From positions 62,001 through 126,000 of the forward strand of contig NZ_JAVDDS010000001.1 in NCBI RefSeq assembly GCF_030848475.1: a stretch of 64,000 nt of DNA, read 5' to 3'. Made by a program: the position numbers and the translations under genes. Numbering within the stretch: the stretch's first letter is position 1; each line of letters begins with the position of its first letter. This stretch comes from Herbivorax alkaliphila (GTDB lineage: Bacteria > Bacillota > Clostridia > Acetivibrionales > Acetivibrionaceae). Under the pieces are notes generated by a model that had not been told where the DNA came from, searched no databases, and was given only the letters and a program-made list of their open reading frames with translations. This document shows positions 37,157 through 46,740 of this stretch, piece by piece.

Positions 37157-39589
37157 TCATCCCTTTTTCACAACCAATTCGTCTTCATTTCTTTCTATAG
37201 TTACCTTGTCCCCTGCTTTAACTCGACCATCTAGCATTTCTTCTGCAAGCTTGTCCTCAATCATACTCTGTATCGCCCTTCTTAAAGGCCTTGCTCCAAA
37301 CACTTGGTCAAATCCTTTTTTGGCTAAAAGAACCTTTGCATCATCTGATATCTCAATATCTATGGCATTGTCCTTAAGCCTTTTTGCTAAAACGTCAACC
37401 ATAAGCCCAACTATCTCTACTAAATGCTTTTCTTCTAGTGGGTGGAAAACTATAATTTCATCAATTCTGTTTAAAAATTCAGGTCTAAATGTCTTTTTAA
37501 GTTCTCCCATAACATTGTTTTTCATATCTTTATAATCTTTTGATTTATCGTCAGCTCCTGCACCAAAACCAAGACGTTTAGGCTCAGTAATAAGCCTTGC
37601 TCCTACATTGGAAGTCATGATTATTACGGTATTTCTAAAATCCACATTCCTTCCCTGGGAATCGGTAAGTCTGCCATCCTCAAGTATTTGCAACAAAATA
37701 TTAAAAACATCTGGATGGGCTTTCTCAATTTCATCAAAAAGCAAAACAGAATAAGGGTTTCTTCTCACCTTCTCTGTAAGCTGTCCTCCTTCTTCATATC
37801 CTACGTACCCTGGAGGTGAACCTACAAGTCTTGAGACACTGTGCTTTTCCATATATTCAGACATATCTATCCTTATCATTGCATTTTCATCTGCAAAAAG
37901 AGCCTCTGCCAATGCCTTACTTAGTTCAGTTTTTCCTACTCCTGTCGGTCCTAAGAATATAAAAGATCCAACTGGTCTTTTAGGATCCTTAAGCCCTACA
38001 CGCCCTCTTCTAATTGCCTTAGCTAATGCCTTTACAGCTTCATCCTGACCTATTACTCTCTTATGAAGTTCCTCTTCCATATTCATTAATCTTTCAGTTT
38101 CTTCTTCTGCAAGCCTTTTTACTGGAATGCCTGTCCAATCACCTACGATTCCTGCGACTTCCTCTTCGTCAACAGTATCTGTTGTAGTTTGATTCTTTTG
38201 CTGCCAGCTGTTTTTTGCAGTCTCCAGCTCATCTTTTATTTTCTGTTCTTCATCTCGTATTCTTGCAGCCTTTTCAAATTCCTGACAAACTATAGCATCT
38301 TCTTTTTCTTTTTTCAACTTTTCAGCTTTCTCCTCTAGCTCTTTTAAGTCTGGTGGAGCGGTAAATGATCTGAGTCTTACTCTCGACCCTGCTTCATCAA
38401 TTAAATCAATTGCCTTGTCTGGTAAAAACCTATCAGTAATATATCTATCAGATAAATTAACAGCAGCTACAAGAGCTTCATCTGTAATCTTTACTCTGTG
38501 GTGTGCCTCATATTGATCTCTCAATCCTTTTAGAATAATAATGGCTTCTTCTTTTGTCGGTTCCGATACAGTAATAGGCTGAAACCTTCTCTCTAAAGCT
38601 GCATCTTCTTCCACATGCTTTCTGTATTCATCAAAAGTAGTTGCTCCAATTACCTGTATTTCACCTCTTGCCAGAGAAGGTTTTAAAATATTAGATGCAT
38701 CAATAGCTCCTTCAGCAGCTCCTGCACCTATGATGGTATGCATTTCGTCAATAAAGAGAACTACATTTGCCGACTTTTTAATTTCCTCAAGGGCTTTTTT
38801 CAGTCTCTCTTCAAACTCACCTCTATACTTTGCTCCTGCAACCATAGATGATAAATCAAGAGTTACAACTCTCTTATCTTTTAAAGTTTCTGGAATATTG
38901 CCCTCTACAATTTTTTGTGCCAGCCCTTCTGCTATTGCAGTTTTACCCACTCCTGATTCCCCTATAAGGCAGGGATTGTTTTTTGTTCTTCTGCTTAATA
39001 TTTGAACTACTCTTTCAATTTCTTTTTCTCTTCCTACTACAGGATCAAATTTAGCTTCCCTAGCCATTTCTGTCAAATCTCTTCCAAACTTATTTAGTAC
39101 AGGTGTATTTGAATTATCTTTACCACTTTTAGGAACCCCCCCTGCATTTGGAGCTTCCTCATTTAACATCTTAAGCATCTCATGGAATAGTTTCTGAGGA
39201 TCAACACCTAAATCCATTATTATTCTAACTGCAACACTCTCTCCTTCTTTTAAAATTCCAAGGAGAAGATGTTCAGTTCCTATATAATTATGACCAATTC
39301 TTCTTGCTTCTCTAAAACTTAATTCAAGAACTCTTTTTGTCCTAGGAGTAAGACCCAAAGGCTGTTCATTTGTCATTTCTCCCCGACCAATTAATTCTTC
39401 AATTTCTTTTATAACTTTCTCTTCAGTCATTGCCTGATTTTGTAAAACACGTGCTGCCACTCCACTTCCTTCTTTAATGAGTCCAAGAAGTAAATGCTCT
39501 GTCCCTACGTAATTATGACCTAATTCCATTGCTACTTCCTGTGAAAACTTCATTGCTTTTTCAGCTTTTTCTGTAAAACGTCCATACAT
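37157..39589 (-). CDS. clpC: ATP-dependent Clp protease ATPase subunit ClpC
   Basis: 810 aa HSP100 unfoldase that delivers proteins, including those tagged with phospho-arginine by McsB, to ClpP. Clp_N repeats at 1-145; D1 Walker [10 protein letters not shown] (about 210-218); UVR motif in the middle linker ([21 protein letters not shown]); D2 Walker [10 protein letters not shown]; sensor and arginine-finger regions intact. ATG follows AAGGAGG. Last gene of ctsR-mcsA-mcsB-clpC; controlled by the CtsR operator upstream of ctsR. Confidence 0.98.
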   Translation of the reverse strand: MYGRFTEKAEKAMKFSQEVAMELGHNYVGTEHLLLGLIKEGSGVAARVLQNQAMTEEKVIKEIEELIGRGEMTNEQPLGLTPRTKRVLELSFREARRIGHNYIGTEHLLLGILKEGESVAVRIIMDLGVDPQKLFHEMLKMLNEEAPNAGGVPKSGKDNSNTPVLNKFGRDLTEMAREAKFDPVVGREKEIERVVQILSRRTKNNPCLIGESGVGKTAIAEGLAQKIVEGNIPETLKDKRVVTLDLSSMVAGAKYRGEFEERLKKALEEIKKSANVVLFIDEMHTIIGAGAAEGAIDASNILKPSLARGEIQVIGATTFDEYRKHVEEDAALERRFQPITVSEPTKEEAIIILKGLRDQYEAHHRVKITDEALVAAVNLSDRYITDRFLPDKAIDLIDEAGSRVRLRSFTAPPDLKELEEKAEKLKKEKEDAIVCQEFEKAARIRDEEQKIKDELETAKNSWQQKNQTTTDTVDEEEVAGIVGDWTGIPVKRLAEEETERLMNMEEELHKRVIGQDEAVKALAKAIRRGRVGLKDPKRPVGSFIFLGPTGVGKTELSKALAEALFADENAMIRIDMSEYMEKHSVSRLVGSPPGYVGYEEGGQLTEKVRRNPYSVLLFDEIEKAHPDVFNILLQILEDGRLTDSQGRNVDFRNTVIIMTSNVGARLITEPKRLGFGAGADDKSKDYKDMKNNVMGELKKTFRPEFLNRIDEIIVFHPLEEKHLVEIVGLMVDVLAKRLKDNAIDIEISDDAKVLLAKKGFDQVFGARPLRRAIQSMIEDKLAEEMLDGRVKAGDKVTIERNEDELVVKKG

Positions 39590-39635
39590 ATGTTAATCCT
39601 CCTTTTATCTCTATTTGTAATTAAAAGTAATTTTT

Positions 39636-39660
39636 TTGATTTAGCTAAACGAGTTCACTT
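39636..39660 (+). repeat. dispersed repeat family 1, 3' fragment
   Basis: ATTTAGCTAAACGAGTTCACTT in the mcsB-clpC gap. The last bases supply the mcsB stop codon (TGA at 39657-39655, minus strand). Confidence 0.7.
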
Positions 39661-40677
39661 TAACCTGTTCCTAATTAGTTCGGCCCTTTTAACATCTCTT
39701 TCTCCGGAAAGAAGCTGTCTTCCTACCGACTGTTGCAAATTTGCCGGTTGTATGCTAATAAATATTTCATTGAGATTATTTATATCTATGTTACTAATTA
39801 TACCCATATCCACTCCCAGTCTAACATCTGAAAGTAATTTAAAGCTTTCTTCAGAAGAAACTATTCTAGCATTAGATAATATCCCTAATGCTCTGTATAT
39901 CCTATCTTCAAATCTGAAAGGATTTTGCCTGTAAAGCTCCTTTCTAAGCATCCTTTCCTGATCAATAACCTGTTTTGCAATATTTTTTATGTTTGTAATT
40001 ATTTCCTCCTCTGTTTGTCCTAAAGTTACCTGGTTAGATATTTGAAACATATTTCCCGATGCTTCAGAATTTTCTCCATATATACCTCTAACTGTTATTC
40101 CAAGTTTGCCACACACTTCAAGAATACCTTTTACATGTCCTGTCATTGTAAGGGCTGGAAGATGAAGCATTGCTGATGCTCTTATTCCAGTGCCAACATT
40201 TGTAGGACAACTGGTTAAATAACCAAAGTTTTCTTCAAAGGCAAAATCTACATTTTCCTCAAAAAGATTGTCTATACTATTGCATAAATTCCAAGCATTA
40301 TCTAGCTGCATACCTGGAAAAAGGCACTGAATTCTGAGGTGATCTTCTTCATTTATCATAATACTTGCTCTTTCATCACTACTTATAATAATACCACTTT
40401 CCATATTACTATCTGCTAACTCTGTACTCATAAGATGCTTTTCAACAAGTATCTGCCTGCTCAGAGGACTTAATTTTTGTATATTTTCAAAATCAAATCT
40501 TCCAATGTCGCTACCTTTTTCAAGTATAACATCTTTTACTTTTTTCAATACCTTTTCTCCATCTTCCCTCTTCATTCTAAAAGGAAAGGGGAAATCTTTA
40601 AAATTTCGGGCAAGCCTTACTCTGCTACTCATGACCACATCTGACTCAGGTCCCTTTTCTATATACCACCCTTTCAT
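39655..40677 (-). CDS. mcsB: protein arginine kinase McsB
   Basis: 340 aa guanido-kinase-fold enzyme that phosphorylates arginines on CtsR and on proteins destined for ClpCP. Motifs: SSRVRLARNFKDFPFP (nucleotide-binding arginines), LMSTELADSN, CPTNVGTGIRASAMLHLP, the family signature with the reactive Cys, and EASGNMFQISNQ. ATG follows GGAGG. A family 1 repeat fragment overlaps its stop codon. Confidence 0.97.
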   Translation of the reverse strand: MKGWYIEKGPESDVVMSSRVRLARNFKDFPFPFRMKREDGEKVLKKVKDVILEKGSDIGRFDFENIQKLSPLSRQILVEKHLMSTELADSNMESGIIISSDERASIMINEEDHLRIQCLFPGMQLDNAWNLCNSIDNLFEENVDFAFEENFGYLTSCPTNVGTGIRASAMLHLPALTMTGHVKGILEVCGKLGITVRGIYGENSEASGNMFQISNQVTLGQTEEEIITNIKNIAKQVIDQERMLRKELYRQNPFRFEDRIYRALGILSNARIVSSEESFKLLSDVRLGVDMGIISNIDINNLNEIFISIQPANLQQSVGRQLLSGERDVKRAELIRNRLK

Positions 40678-40791
40678 TTATATTACCTCCCTACTTCCTA
40701 ATAGTTTATCTTATATTCAAAACACCATTTTCCACAATTAAATGTACTACTTGTACAAGACTTAAGAAAATTCACTGTCTTTTATTAATTT

Positions 40792-41292
40792 TCATTCTTT
40801 TTTTGATTCCATTTCTTTAATTTGATCCCTGATATCAGCAGCTTTTTCATACTCCTCGTTTTTTATACAAGCATCAAGATGCTCCTTTAATTTTCTAATT
40901 TCTCTTGACACTTTTACCTTACTATAAACTCTTCCAGGTATTTTTCCGTTATATTGTACACTTCCATGAAGCCTTTTTAATAATGGCATAAGTTTTTCAC
41001 CATAAGCTTTATAGCAATCTGAACAACCAATCTTTCCTGTTTTTTCAAACTCATTATAACTCATTTTACAACTGTCACATTTTATTTCTGAATTATGCTG
41101 CTTGACAGATTGCATATATGGAACACCCATAATACCTGAAAAAAAATCATTTATACTAAGAGGCGAGCCAATGTTAAACTTTCCTTCTTCTCTAGCACAT
41201 TGATCACATAAGTAAACAACATGTTTATTATTGTTTATTATTTGAGTAAATTGAATGTTGGCAACTCTTTTTTGACATTTTTGACATAACAT
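40792..41292 (-). CDS. mcsA: McsA, zinc-finger activator of McsB
   Basis: 166 aa. Two paired-cysteine zinc modules (LCQKCQKR with LCDQC; CDSCKMS with IGCSDC) and a C-terminal UVR motif (LKEHLDACIKNEEYEKAADIRDQIKEME). It activates McsB kinase. I chose the ATG at 41292 (MLCQKCQ, the family start) since AGGAG lies eight bases before it; ATG at 41298 is only two bases from that site. Confidence 0.95.
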   Translation of the reverse strand: MLCQKCQKRVANIQFTQIINNNKHVVYLCDQCAREEGKFNIGSPLSINDFFSGIMGVPYMQSVKQHNSEIKCDSCKMSYNEFEKTGKIGCSDCYKAYGEKLMPLLKRLHGSVQYNGKIPGRVYSKVKVSREIRKLKEHLDACIKNEEYEKAADIRDQIKEMESKKE

Positions 41293-41357
41293 AAACATCG
41301 CTCCTTTCTAAAGTATATTAATTCATAAATACCAAGTTGTTTCTTAACCATTACATC

Positions 41358-41819
41358 CTACATTAAAAGACATACCAGCATATTTTTCAATATATTTGCT
41401 CTTAAAAAACCTCTTTGTTCTCTAGGCACAGTAGCCAAAACCTTATCGCTTGTTGCTGCCTTTAGCATCAATCCTTCTTTTTCTGATATTATGTTATAAT
41501 CGATAAAATTATTAATAAAAGCTTGAGCTATCTGCTGGGAAATATTATCACCTATAGATGTAACAACATGCATAAGATGATTTTTATCTTTATGTCTTAT
41601 ACTAACTCTTTTTATCCTTATATGCCCTCCACCACCTCGCCTGCTCTCTACATAATAACCTCTGTCTGATGTAAATCTTGTGTCTATAACATAATTAATT
41701 TGTGAAGGAACACATTTAAACTGATTTGCAAGCTCATTTCTTTGTATTTCAATATATCCATCGGTGTCATTAATCAACTGCTTAATAAAAGCTTCTATCA
41801 AATCGCTGAGTTTCGCCAT
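41358..41819 (-). CDS. ctsR: transcriptional repressor CtsR
   Basis: 153 aa class III heat-shock repressor. N-terminal HTH and beta-wing: RNELANQFKCVPSQINYVIDTRF then the RGGGGHIRI glycine-rich wing that senses heat. C-terminal dimer region with LPREQRGFLRANILKNML-type sequence (VPREQRGFLRANILKNML here). ATG at 41819 chosen (MAKLSDLIE, AAGGAGG nine bases before); a TTG 33 bases earlier would include the ribosome site. First gene of its own repressed operon. Confidence 0.97.
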   Translation of the reverse strand: MAKLSDLIEAFIKQLINDTDGYIEIQRNELANQFKCVPSQINYVIDTRFTSDRGYYVESRRGGGGHIRIKRVSIRHKDKNHLMHVVTSIGDNISQQIAQAFINNFIDYNIISEKEGLMLKAATSDKVLATVPREQRGFLRANILKNMLVCLLM

Positions 41820-41857
41820 ACCCACCACCCTCCTTAGTGATTTTTTGTTCAATTCAC

Positions 41858-41874
41858 TTTGACTATCTTTGACC
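41858..41874 (-). promoter_or_regulatory. CtsR operator
   Basis: Minus strand GGTCAAAGATAGTCAAA, a full match to the direct heptad repeat recognised by CtsR (RGTCAAA-N3-RGTCAAA). It lies just downstream of the -10 box, over the predicted start site of transcription. Confidence 0.92.
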
Positions 41875-41883
41875 TTTAGTATT

Positions 41884-41912
41884 ATTATATTTTATTTCTT
41901 TAAAAATTTCAA
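41884..41912 (-). promoter_or_regulatory. sigma-A promoter of the ctsR operon
   Basis: TTGAAA (41907-41912), 17-base spacer, TATAAT (41884-41889), directly upstream of the CtsR operator. Confidence 0.85.
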
Positions 41913-41925
41913 GGGAAAAGAAATT

Positions 41926-41967
41926 AAAAAAGCCCTTTAAAGATTAATCTTTGAATAGGGCTTTTTT
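41926..41967 (-). terminator. bidirectional intrinsic terminator
   Basis: AAAAAAGCCCT / AGGGCTTTTTT stem with an inner AAAGATTAATCTTT palindrome and T runs on both strands. Lies past the stop of the 64-aa gene. Confidence 0.85.
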
Positions 41968-41987
41968 AATAAAAGCGAGAAAAACAC

Positions 41988-42182
41988 TCAACTTTCTTCT
42001 TTCTCTATAGAGTTTTTTCGTGTTTTATTATTTTTTTCTGTTACTTGAGCTAAATGACGTGCCTTTTTTTTCTGCTCTTCTGGAGTAATCCATTCATGAA
42101 AAGATGATACAAATTCCCCATACTGGGTTGTATCCTCTATTCTCTCATCCTTAATATTGTTTTTATTATTTTTATTTGACAT
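41988..42182 (-). CDS. small hydrophilic protein, unknown
   Basis: 64 aa, very polar, rich in Asn, Lys and Glu (MSNKNNKNNIKDER ... EEQKKKARHLAQV). Supported as a gene by AGGAG upstream of its ATG and by a strong terminator right behind it. Not recognised; no membrane helix or motif. Confidence 0.55.
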   Translation of the reverse strand: MSNKNNKNNIKDERIEDTTQYGEFVSSFHEWITPEEQKKKARHLAQVTEKNNKTRKNSIEKEES

Positions 42183-42265
42183 TTATTTCAATCTCCTTTT
42201 TAAAAAACTAATACTATTATTTATTTTTTCAAAAAAATAAAATTTTATTAGTTTATAAGTAGATG

Positions 42266-42958
42266 TTATTTCTTAGCCATTGTTAAAAACATTATTATCA
42301 AAATAACTGGCTGATGAACAACATATACAAAAAGTGAGTGTCTTCCTAAAAAATTTATAACATTATCTTTTATATCAAAAGAAAAGATGCTTTTCTTTTG
42401 CCTATATATTATCTTGCTAAGTAAAATACCTGCAATAAAGAATGAGGACCAAGGTAATAGTGGATAGTAATCTAGTGAAATAAAATTTTCATTTGATAAT
42501 CCAAACATAAAAAAATAATTGCTCTTAACTGTTAGATTAGAAAATATAAAATTTATTAAAATAATTGCAACAATCAAAATAAAAAGCCAAGGTATATTAA
42601 GCTTTTTAAATACTGGAGAAATAATCATACATATTCCTAATAAATGCAAAATACCAAATAAAACATACGCTTCTCTATTAAAAATATATGTAAAAAGGGT
42701 AATCATCATTGCAGTTAAAAAAACAATTATTCCTCGCTTAAAACTATTTCGGCTAAAAGAAGTACTTGTACCAGAAATTAATATAAAAGAAGATGCAACT
42801 GCAATTCTTAAAACATTTGTAAAACCAGAAGAATAATTTATCGATATTTCAAAAAAATATTCTAGGTTAAAGAGTATATGTAATACAATCATCAATATTA
42901 TTAATATTCCTCTTGCCATATCAACTTCCCATATACGTTTTGAACTTATCTTTTCCAT
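42266..42958 (-). CDS. HGSNAT/DUF1624-like membrane acyltransferase
   Basis: 230 aa with about seven membrane helices. Starts RIWEVDMARGILIILMIVLHILFNL, the N-terminal signature of heparan-alpha-glucosaminide N-acetyltransferase-like proteins, and has DYYPLLPWSSFFIAGILL and GRHSLFVYVVHQP near the end. Family members move acetyl groups across membranes to sugars; substrate here is unknown. ATG follows AAGGAGG. No clear operon partner. Confidence 0.8.
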   Translation of the reverse strand: MEKISSKRIWEVDMARGILIILMIVLHILFNLEYFFEISINYSSGFTNVLRIAVASSFILISGTSTSFSRNSFKRGIIVFLTAMMITLFTYIFNREAYVLFGILHLLGICMIISPVFKKLNIPWLFILIVAIILINFIFSNLTVKSNYFFMFGLSNENFISLDYYPLLPWSSFFIAGILLSKIIYRQKKSIFSFDIKDNVINFLGRHSLFVYVVHQPVILIIMFLTMAKK

Positions 42959-43072
42959 GCCCCCTCCTTAAATGGGTATAGGTACATTAAATTACTTTTC
43001 CCGCACCATTGTTATATTATTAAGATTTTTATAAATTTTTACCCTTAAACTAAATTAAAGATAGCACAAGCA

Positions 43073-43103
43073 AGCCCAAGTTAATAAATAACCTGGGCTT
43101 TTT
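43073..43103 (+). terminator. hairpin downstream of the EF-G-like gene
   Basis: AGCCCAAGTT / AACCTGGGCT stem (one mismatch) followed by T5 on the plus strand. The neighbours are both minus-strand genes, so the U run is on the wrong side for them; role uncertain. Confidence 0.5.
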
Positions 43104-43149
43104 ATACATAAATGATTTTTAAATATCAACATATCTCAATGTTAAAGCA

Positions 43150-45234
43150 TCAGTCGGCTGAGTCTCCACTTTCCTTTTTAGCCTGTTCAATTACTTTTTC
43201 GCTTACCTGTGCAGGTGCTTCTTCATATCTTTCAAACCAAAGCTTAAACTTACCTCTACCTTGAGTCATAGAGGTTAAATCTGTAGCATATTTAAACATT
43301 TCTGCCTGAGGAACTTCTGCTTCAACTTTCTGAATACCATTTTCCTGAGGATCCATTCCTAATACTCTTCCTCTTCTCTTATTTAAATCACCTATTATTT
43401 CCCCCATATAGCTGTCTGGAATATAAATTTCCGCATGAGCTATAGGCTCTAATAAAACAGGTGAAGCTTGAGGTAAGCCTTTTTTATATGCAAGACTTGC
43501 AGCCATCTTAAAAGCCATTTCAGAGGAGTCAACTGAATGATATGAACCATCAACCAGCGTTGCTTTTAAATTAACTACAGGATAACCTGCTAAAACTCCT
43601 TTTTTAATACTTTCCTGAAGTCCTTTTTCAACAGCTGGAAAATATTGCTTTGGCACTGCTCCACCAAAAATCTTTTCTTCAAAAGTCAATTCTTCAGTTT
43701 CTCCAGGCTCAAATTCCATCAATACATGTCCATACTGACCATGACCACCTGATTGTTTTTTATGCTTTCCTTCTACCTTAACTTTCTTTTTAACTGTCTC
43801 TCTATATGGAACCTTTGGATCAGCAAGCTCAACTGAAACACCAAATTTTGATTTTAATTTACTCACTACAACATCTAAGTGAACTTCTCCAATACCAGAA
43901 ATAAGCATTTGATGAGTTTCTGAGTTTATTTCCACTTTAAACGTAGGATCTTCATCCTGAAGTTTGTGAAGACCACTCCCGATTTTTTCCTCGTCACCTT
44001 TTGACTTAGGTTCAACTGCCATAGATATAACAGGTTCAGGGAAAACAATTTTATCTAATTCCACAGCATTTGATTTTGTACAAAGAGTATCATTTGTATT
44101 AACATTTTGAAGCTTAGCAACTGCACCTATGTCACCTGCTACCAGCTGATCAACCGGTATTTGCTTTTTACCTCTTAACACAAATAACTGAGATATTTTT
44201 TCATTTTTTTCGGTGGAAGTATTATAAACTAAAGAATCTGATTTCAAAGTTCCTGAGTATACTCTAAGCATTGATATCTTACCAACAAAAGGGTCTGCTA
44301 TTGTTTTAAATACCAGTGCTGAAAGATCCGCATCTTTTGATATTTCCAATTCACACATTTCATCTGAATCTTTCTTTTTAGCCTCTACTACCTTTTCATC
44401 AGATGGAGCCGGCATTAAATCTATAATTGAGTCCATCAAATTTTTAACTCCTAAATTATTAGAAGCACTTCCGAAAAACACTGGGGTTAAAAATCCATTT
44501 TTTATTCCTGTACGAAGACCACTGTTTATTTCTTCATCTGTAAATTCCTGACCATCAAAAAACTTTTCCATAAGTTCTTCATCTGTCTCTGCAACGGCTT
44601 CAATTAATTCCTCTCTTGCCTCTTCTATTTTATCATTTAAATCAGAAGGAATTTCAACTTCTTCTAATTTTTCCTTTCCAAATTTTAAGGCTTTCATGGT
44701 AACAATGTTAACATAACCAATAAATTTATCACCTTCAATTATTGGTATTTCAAATGCAATAACATTTTTCCCAAAAGTGTCTACCAGTTGATCAAAAACC
44801 TTATGGAAGTCTGCATTTTCATCATCCATCTTATTTACAAAAAACATTTTTGGAATTTTTCTCTCGCTTGAATAATCCCAAGCTTTTTCGGTACCAACTG
44901 CAACACCACTTTTTGCAGAAACAAGTATTACTGAACTATCAGCAACTCTAATTCCCTGTTTTACCTCTCCAACAAAATCAAAATATCCTGGAACATCAAT
45001 AACGTTAATTTTGTGATTTTTCCATTCACATGGACATATAGATGTGAATAATGAATTGTTTCTCTTAATTTCTTCAGGGTCATAATCAGACGTAGTCGTA
45101 CCATCTTCAACTTTTCCAAACCTCTCTAATACCTTGGTATTAAAAAGCATTGCTTCTGTAAGAGTGGTTTTACCATGTCCTCCATGTGACATAAAACAGA
45201 CATTACGAATTTTTTCAGTATTCAAGTCTTTCAT
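43150..45234 (-). CDS. elongation factor G paralogue (EF-G-like GTPase)
   Basis: 694 aa translational GTPase with all five EF-G domains. G1 SHGGHGKTT; G3 DVPGYFDF (usual EF-G is DTPGHVDF, so the catalytic His is replaced by Tyr); G4 NKMD; domain IV beginning VPYRETVKKKVKVEGKHKKQSGGHGQYGHV; C-terminus AQVSEKVIEQAKKE. These features fit the EF-G-like/FusA2 group and not the housekeeping enzyme encoded with rpsL/rpsG. ATG follows AAGGGGG. Apparently monocistronic. Confidence 0.88.
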   Translation of the reverse strand: MKDLNTEKIRNVCFMSHGGHGKTTLTEAMLFNTKVLERFGKVEDGTTTSDYDPEEIKRNNSLFTSICPCEWKNHKINVIDVPGYFDFVGEVKQGIRVADSSVILVSAKSGVAVGTEKAWDYSSERKIPKMFFVNKMDDENADFHKVFDQLVDTFGKNVIAFEIPIIEGDKFIGYVNIVTMKALKFGKEKLEEVEIPSDLNDKIEEAREELIEAVAETDEELMEKFFDGQEFTDEEINSGLRTGIKNGFLTPVFFGSASNNLGVKNLMDSIIDLMPAPSDEKVVEAKKKDSDEMCELEISKDADLSALVFKTIADPFVGKISMLRVYSGTLKSDSLVYNTSTEKNEKISQLFVLRGKKQIPVDQLVAGDIGAVAKLQNVNTNDTLCTKSNAVELDKIVFPEPVISMAVEPKSKGDEEKIGSGLHKLQDEDPTFKVEINSETHQMLISGIGEVHLDVVVSKLKSKFGVSVELADPKVPYRETVKKKVKVEGKHKKQSGGHGQYGHVLMEFEPGETEELTFEEKIFGGAVPKQYFPAVEKGLQESIKKGVLAGYPVVNLKATLVDGSYHSVDSSEMAFKMAASLAYKKGLPQASPVLLEPIAHAEIYIPDSYMGEIIGDLNKRRGRVLGMDPQENGIQKVEAEVPQAEMFKYATDLTSMTQGRGKFKLWFERYEEAPAQVSEKVIEQAKKESGDSAD

Positions 45235-45375
45235 AATAATTCCCCCTTATATATTTAAATTGAACTTTTTTCAAAAGCTCTTTTCTTTGCTTTGCTTGTG
45301 CTTTTAAGGAGTGTTACTAAATTATTACATCAGATGCCTTATTCTTTCCCAAAAAGATAGTACTTTATTCACTTT

Positions 45376-45405
45376 ATTATAACTCTACTTTAAGTATTCA
45401 ACCAA
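45376..45405 (-). promoter_or_regulatory. candidate promoter of the EF-G-like gene
   Basis: Minus strand TTGGTT, 18-base spacer, TATAAT, about 140 bp upstream of the start codon. Confidence 0.45.
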
Positions 45406-45518
45406 TAATTTAAATTCCCTCTTTATAAAATAAATTTCTTTTATCATTCTTATTCTTAGAATTGTAACACATATGTTAAAAATCGTAAACGGTTATTTTT
45501 TCCATTTGCAGTTTTATG

Positions 45519-45549
45519 AATATAAGATTAATTTCATTAATCTTATATT
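45519..45549. repeat. perfect 14-bp inverted repeat
   Basis: AATATAAGATTAAT and ATTAATCTTATATT arms with a 3-base loop in the 480-bp divergent gap between the EF-G-like gene and aroF. No U run follows. Confidence 0.7.
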
Positions 45550-45550
45550 A

Positions 45551-45613
45551 AAATATGGAAGAATCATTGTGAAGTAACTTTAGTTTCTGGAATATTGTTC
45601 TTCACATTTATTA
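45551..45613 (+). repeat. dispersed repeat family 2
   Basis: Contains AACTTTAGTTTCTGGAATAT then TGTTCTTCACATTTATT; flanks GTGAAG and CTTCAC are inverted. About 100 bp before aroF, same direction. Confidence 0.75.
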
Positions 45614-45639
45614 AATACACCCATTATTATATATTTTTG

Positions 45640-45668
45640 TTGACAATTTAAAATTCTCATTGTACATT
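45640..45668 (+). promoter_or_regulatory. sigma-A promoter of aroF-tyrA
   Basis: TTGACA, 17-base spacer, TACATT, 46 bp before the aroF start codon. Confidence 0.75.
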
Positions 45669-45714
45669 AAGAATAAGTTTTAAGATTTTATTATTAAAGG
45701 GAAGGAAGCTAATT

Positions 45715-46740
45715 ATGGTTATTGTAATGAAACCCAATTCTAAAGAAAGTGAAATAAAGGAAGTATCAAAAGTAGTAGGTTCATTAGGACTTAGAGTGCA
45801 TATATCACAAGGTACAGAACGTACTATCATAGGTATAATCGGCGATAAGAGAAGGCTTGGTGATGTCCCTTTAGAATTAATGTCTGGGGTAGAAAAACTT
45901 GTTCATATCTCAGAATCATATAAACTCTCAGGTAAAACATTTAAGCCTGAACCAAGTGTAATTGATGTAAATGGTGTTAAGATTGGTGGAAAAGAACTTG
46001 TTATGATGGCAGGTCCATGTGCAGTGGAAAATAGAGAACAAATATTAGAAACTGCTAAAGCAGTAAAAAAGTCAGGAGCTCAATTTTTAAGAGGTGGGGC
46101 TTTTAAACCTCGAACTTCTCCTTATGCCTTTCAAGGACTAGAAGAAGAAGGACTTAAGCTTCTTGCAGAAGCAAAAGAAGCTACCGGACTTCTTGTTGTT
46201 TCTGAAGTCACAAGTGAGAGAGCTGTCGAAATAGCAGATAAGTACGTAGATATGTTTCAAATAGGTGCAAGAAACGTCCAAAACTTTCAACTTTTACGCG
46301 AAATCGGACGTTCTAAAAAACCTGTTCTTTTTAAAAGAGGTACTGCTACAACTATAAGTGAATGGCTAAACGCTGCAGAATACATAATGAATGAAGGCAA
46401 CTACAATGTTATATTGTGCGAAAGAGGTATTCGTACCTTTGAAACAGCCACAAGAAACACATTGGATATAAGTGCTGTACCTGTAGTTAAAAATTTAAGT
46501 CATCTGCCAATAATAGTAGATCCAAGTCATGCTGCTGGAAAATCAGTTTATATAGACGCTCTTTCAAAAGCTGCTATAGCCGCTGGTGCAGATGGTTTAA
46601 TTGTTGAAGTTCACCCCCAGCCAAAAAAAGCTCTTTCAGACGCTGCACAACAGCTGTCACCAGATGTCTTCAACCAGCTGTGCAAAGACATTGAAGGAAT
46701 AGCCAAAATAGTAGAAAGAGAATTTAAATATGGTGGATAA
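45715..46740 (+). CDS. aroF: 3-deoxy-7-phosphoheptulonate synthase (DAHP synthase)
   Basis: 341 aa, first enzyme of the shikimate pathway, condensing erythrose-4-phosphate and PEP. The type I-beta form: an N-terminal ferredoxin-like regulatory domain (1-75, MVIVMKPNSKESEIKEV) and a catalytic barrel with MAGPCAVENREQ, RGGAFKPRTSPYAFQG, QIGARNVQNF, LFKRG, CERGIRTFE and VDPSHAAGK. The N-terminal domain mediates feedback control in Thermotoga-type homologues. Overlaps tyrA by 11 bp. Confidence 0.97.
   Translation: MVIVMKPNSKESEIKEVSKVVGSLGLRVHISQGTERTIIGIIGDKRRLGDVPLELMSGVEKLVHISESYKLSGKTFKPEPSVIDVNGVKIGGKELVMMAGPCAVENREQILETAKAVKKSGAQFLRGGAFKPRTSPYAFQGLEEEGLKLLAEAKEATGLLVVSEVTSERAVEIADKYVDMFQIGARNVQNFQLLREIGRSKKPVLFKRGTATTISEWLNAAEYIMNEGNYNVILCERGIRTFETATRNTLDISAVPVVKNLSHLPIIVDPSHAAGKSVYIDALSKAAIAAGADGLIVEVHPQPKKALSDAAQQLSPDVFNQLCKDIEGIAKIVEREFKYGG

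Noticed and set aside
43073-43103. Intrinsic terminator of the EF-G-like gene
   Set aside because: The T run is on the plus-strand side, whereas the gene is on the minus strand; kept only as an unassigned hairpin.
45235-45714. T-box or other riboswitch before aroF
   Set aside because: No T-box bulge motif, specifier stem or terminator/antiterminator pair could be seen; the start of transcription lies only about 40 bp before the gene.
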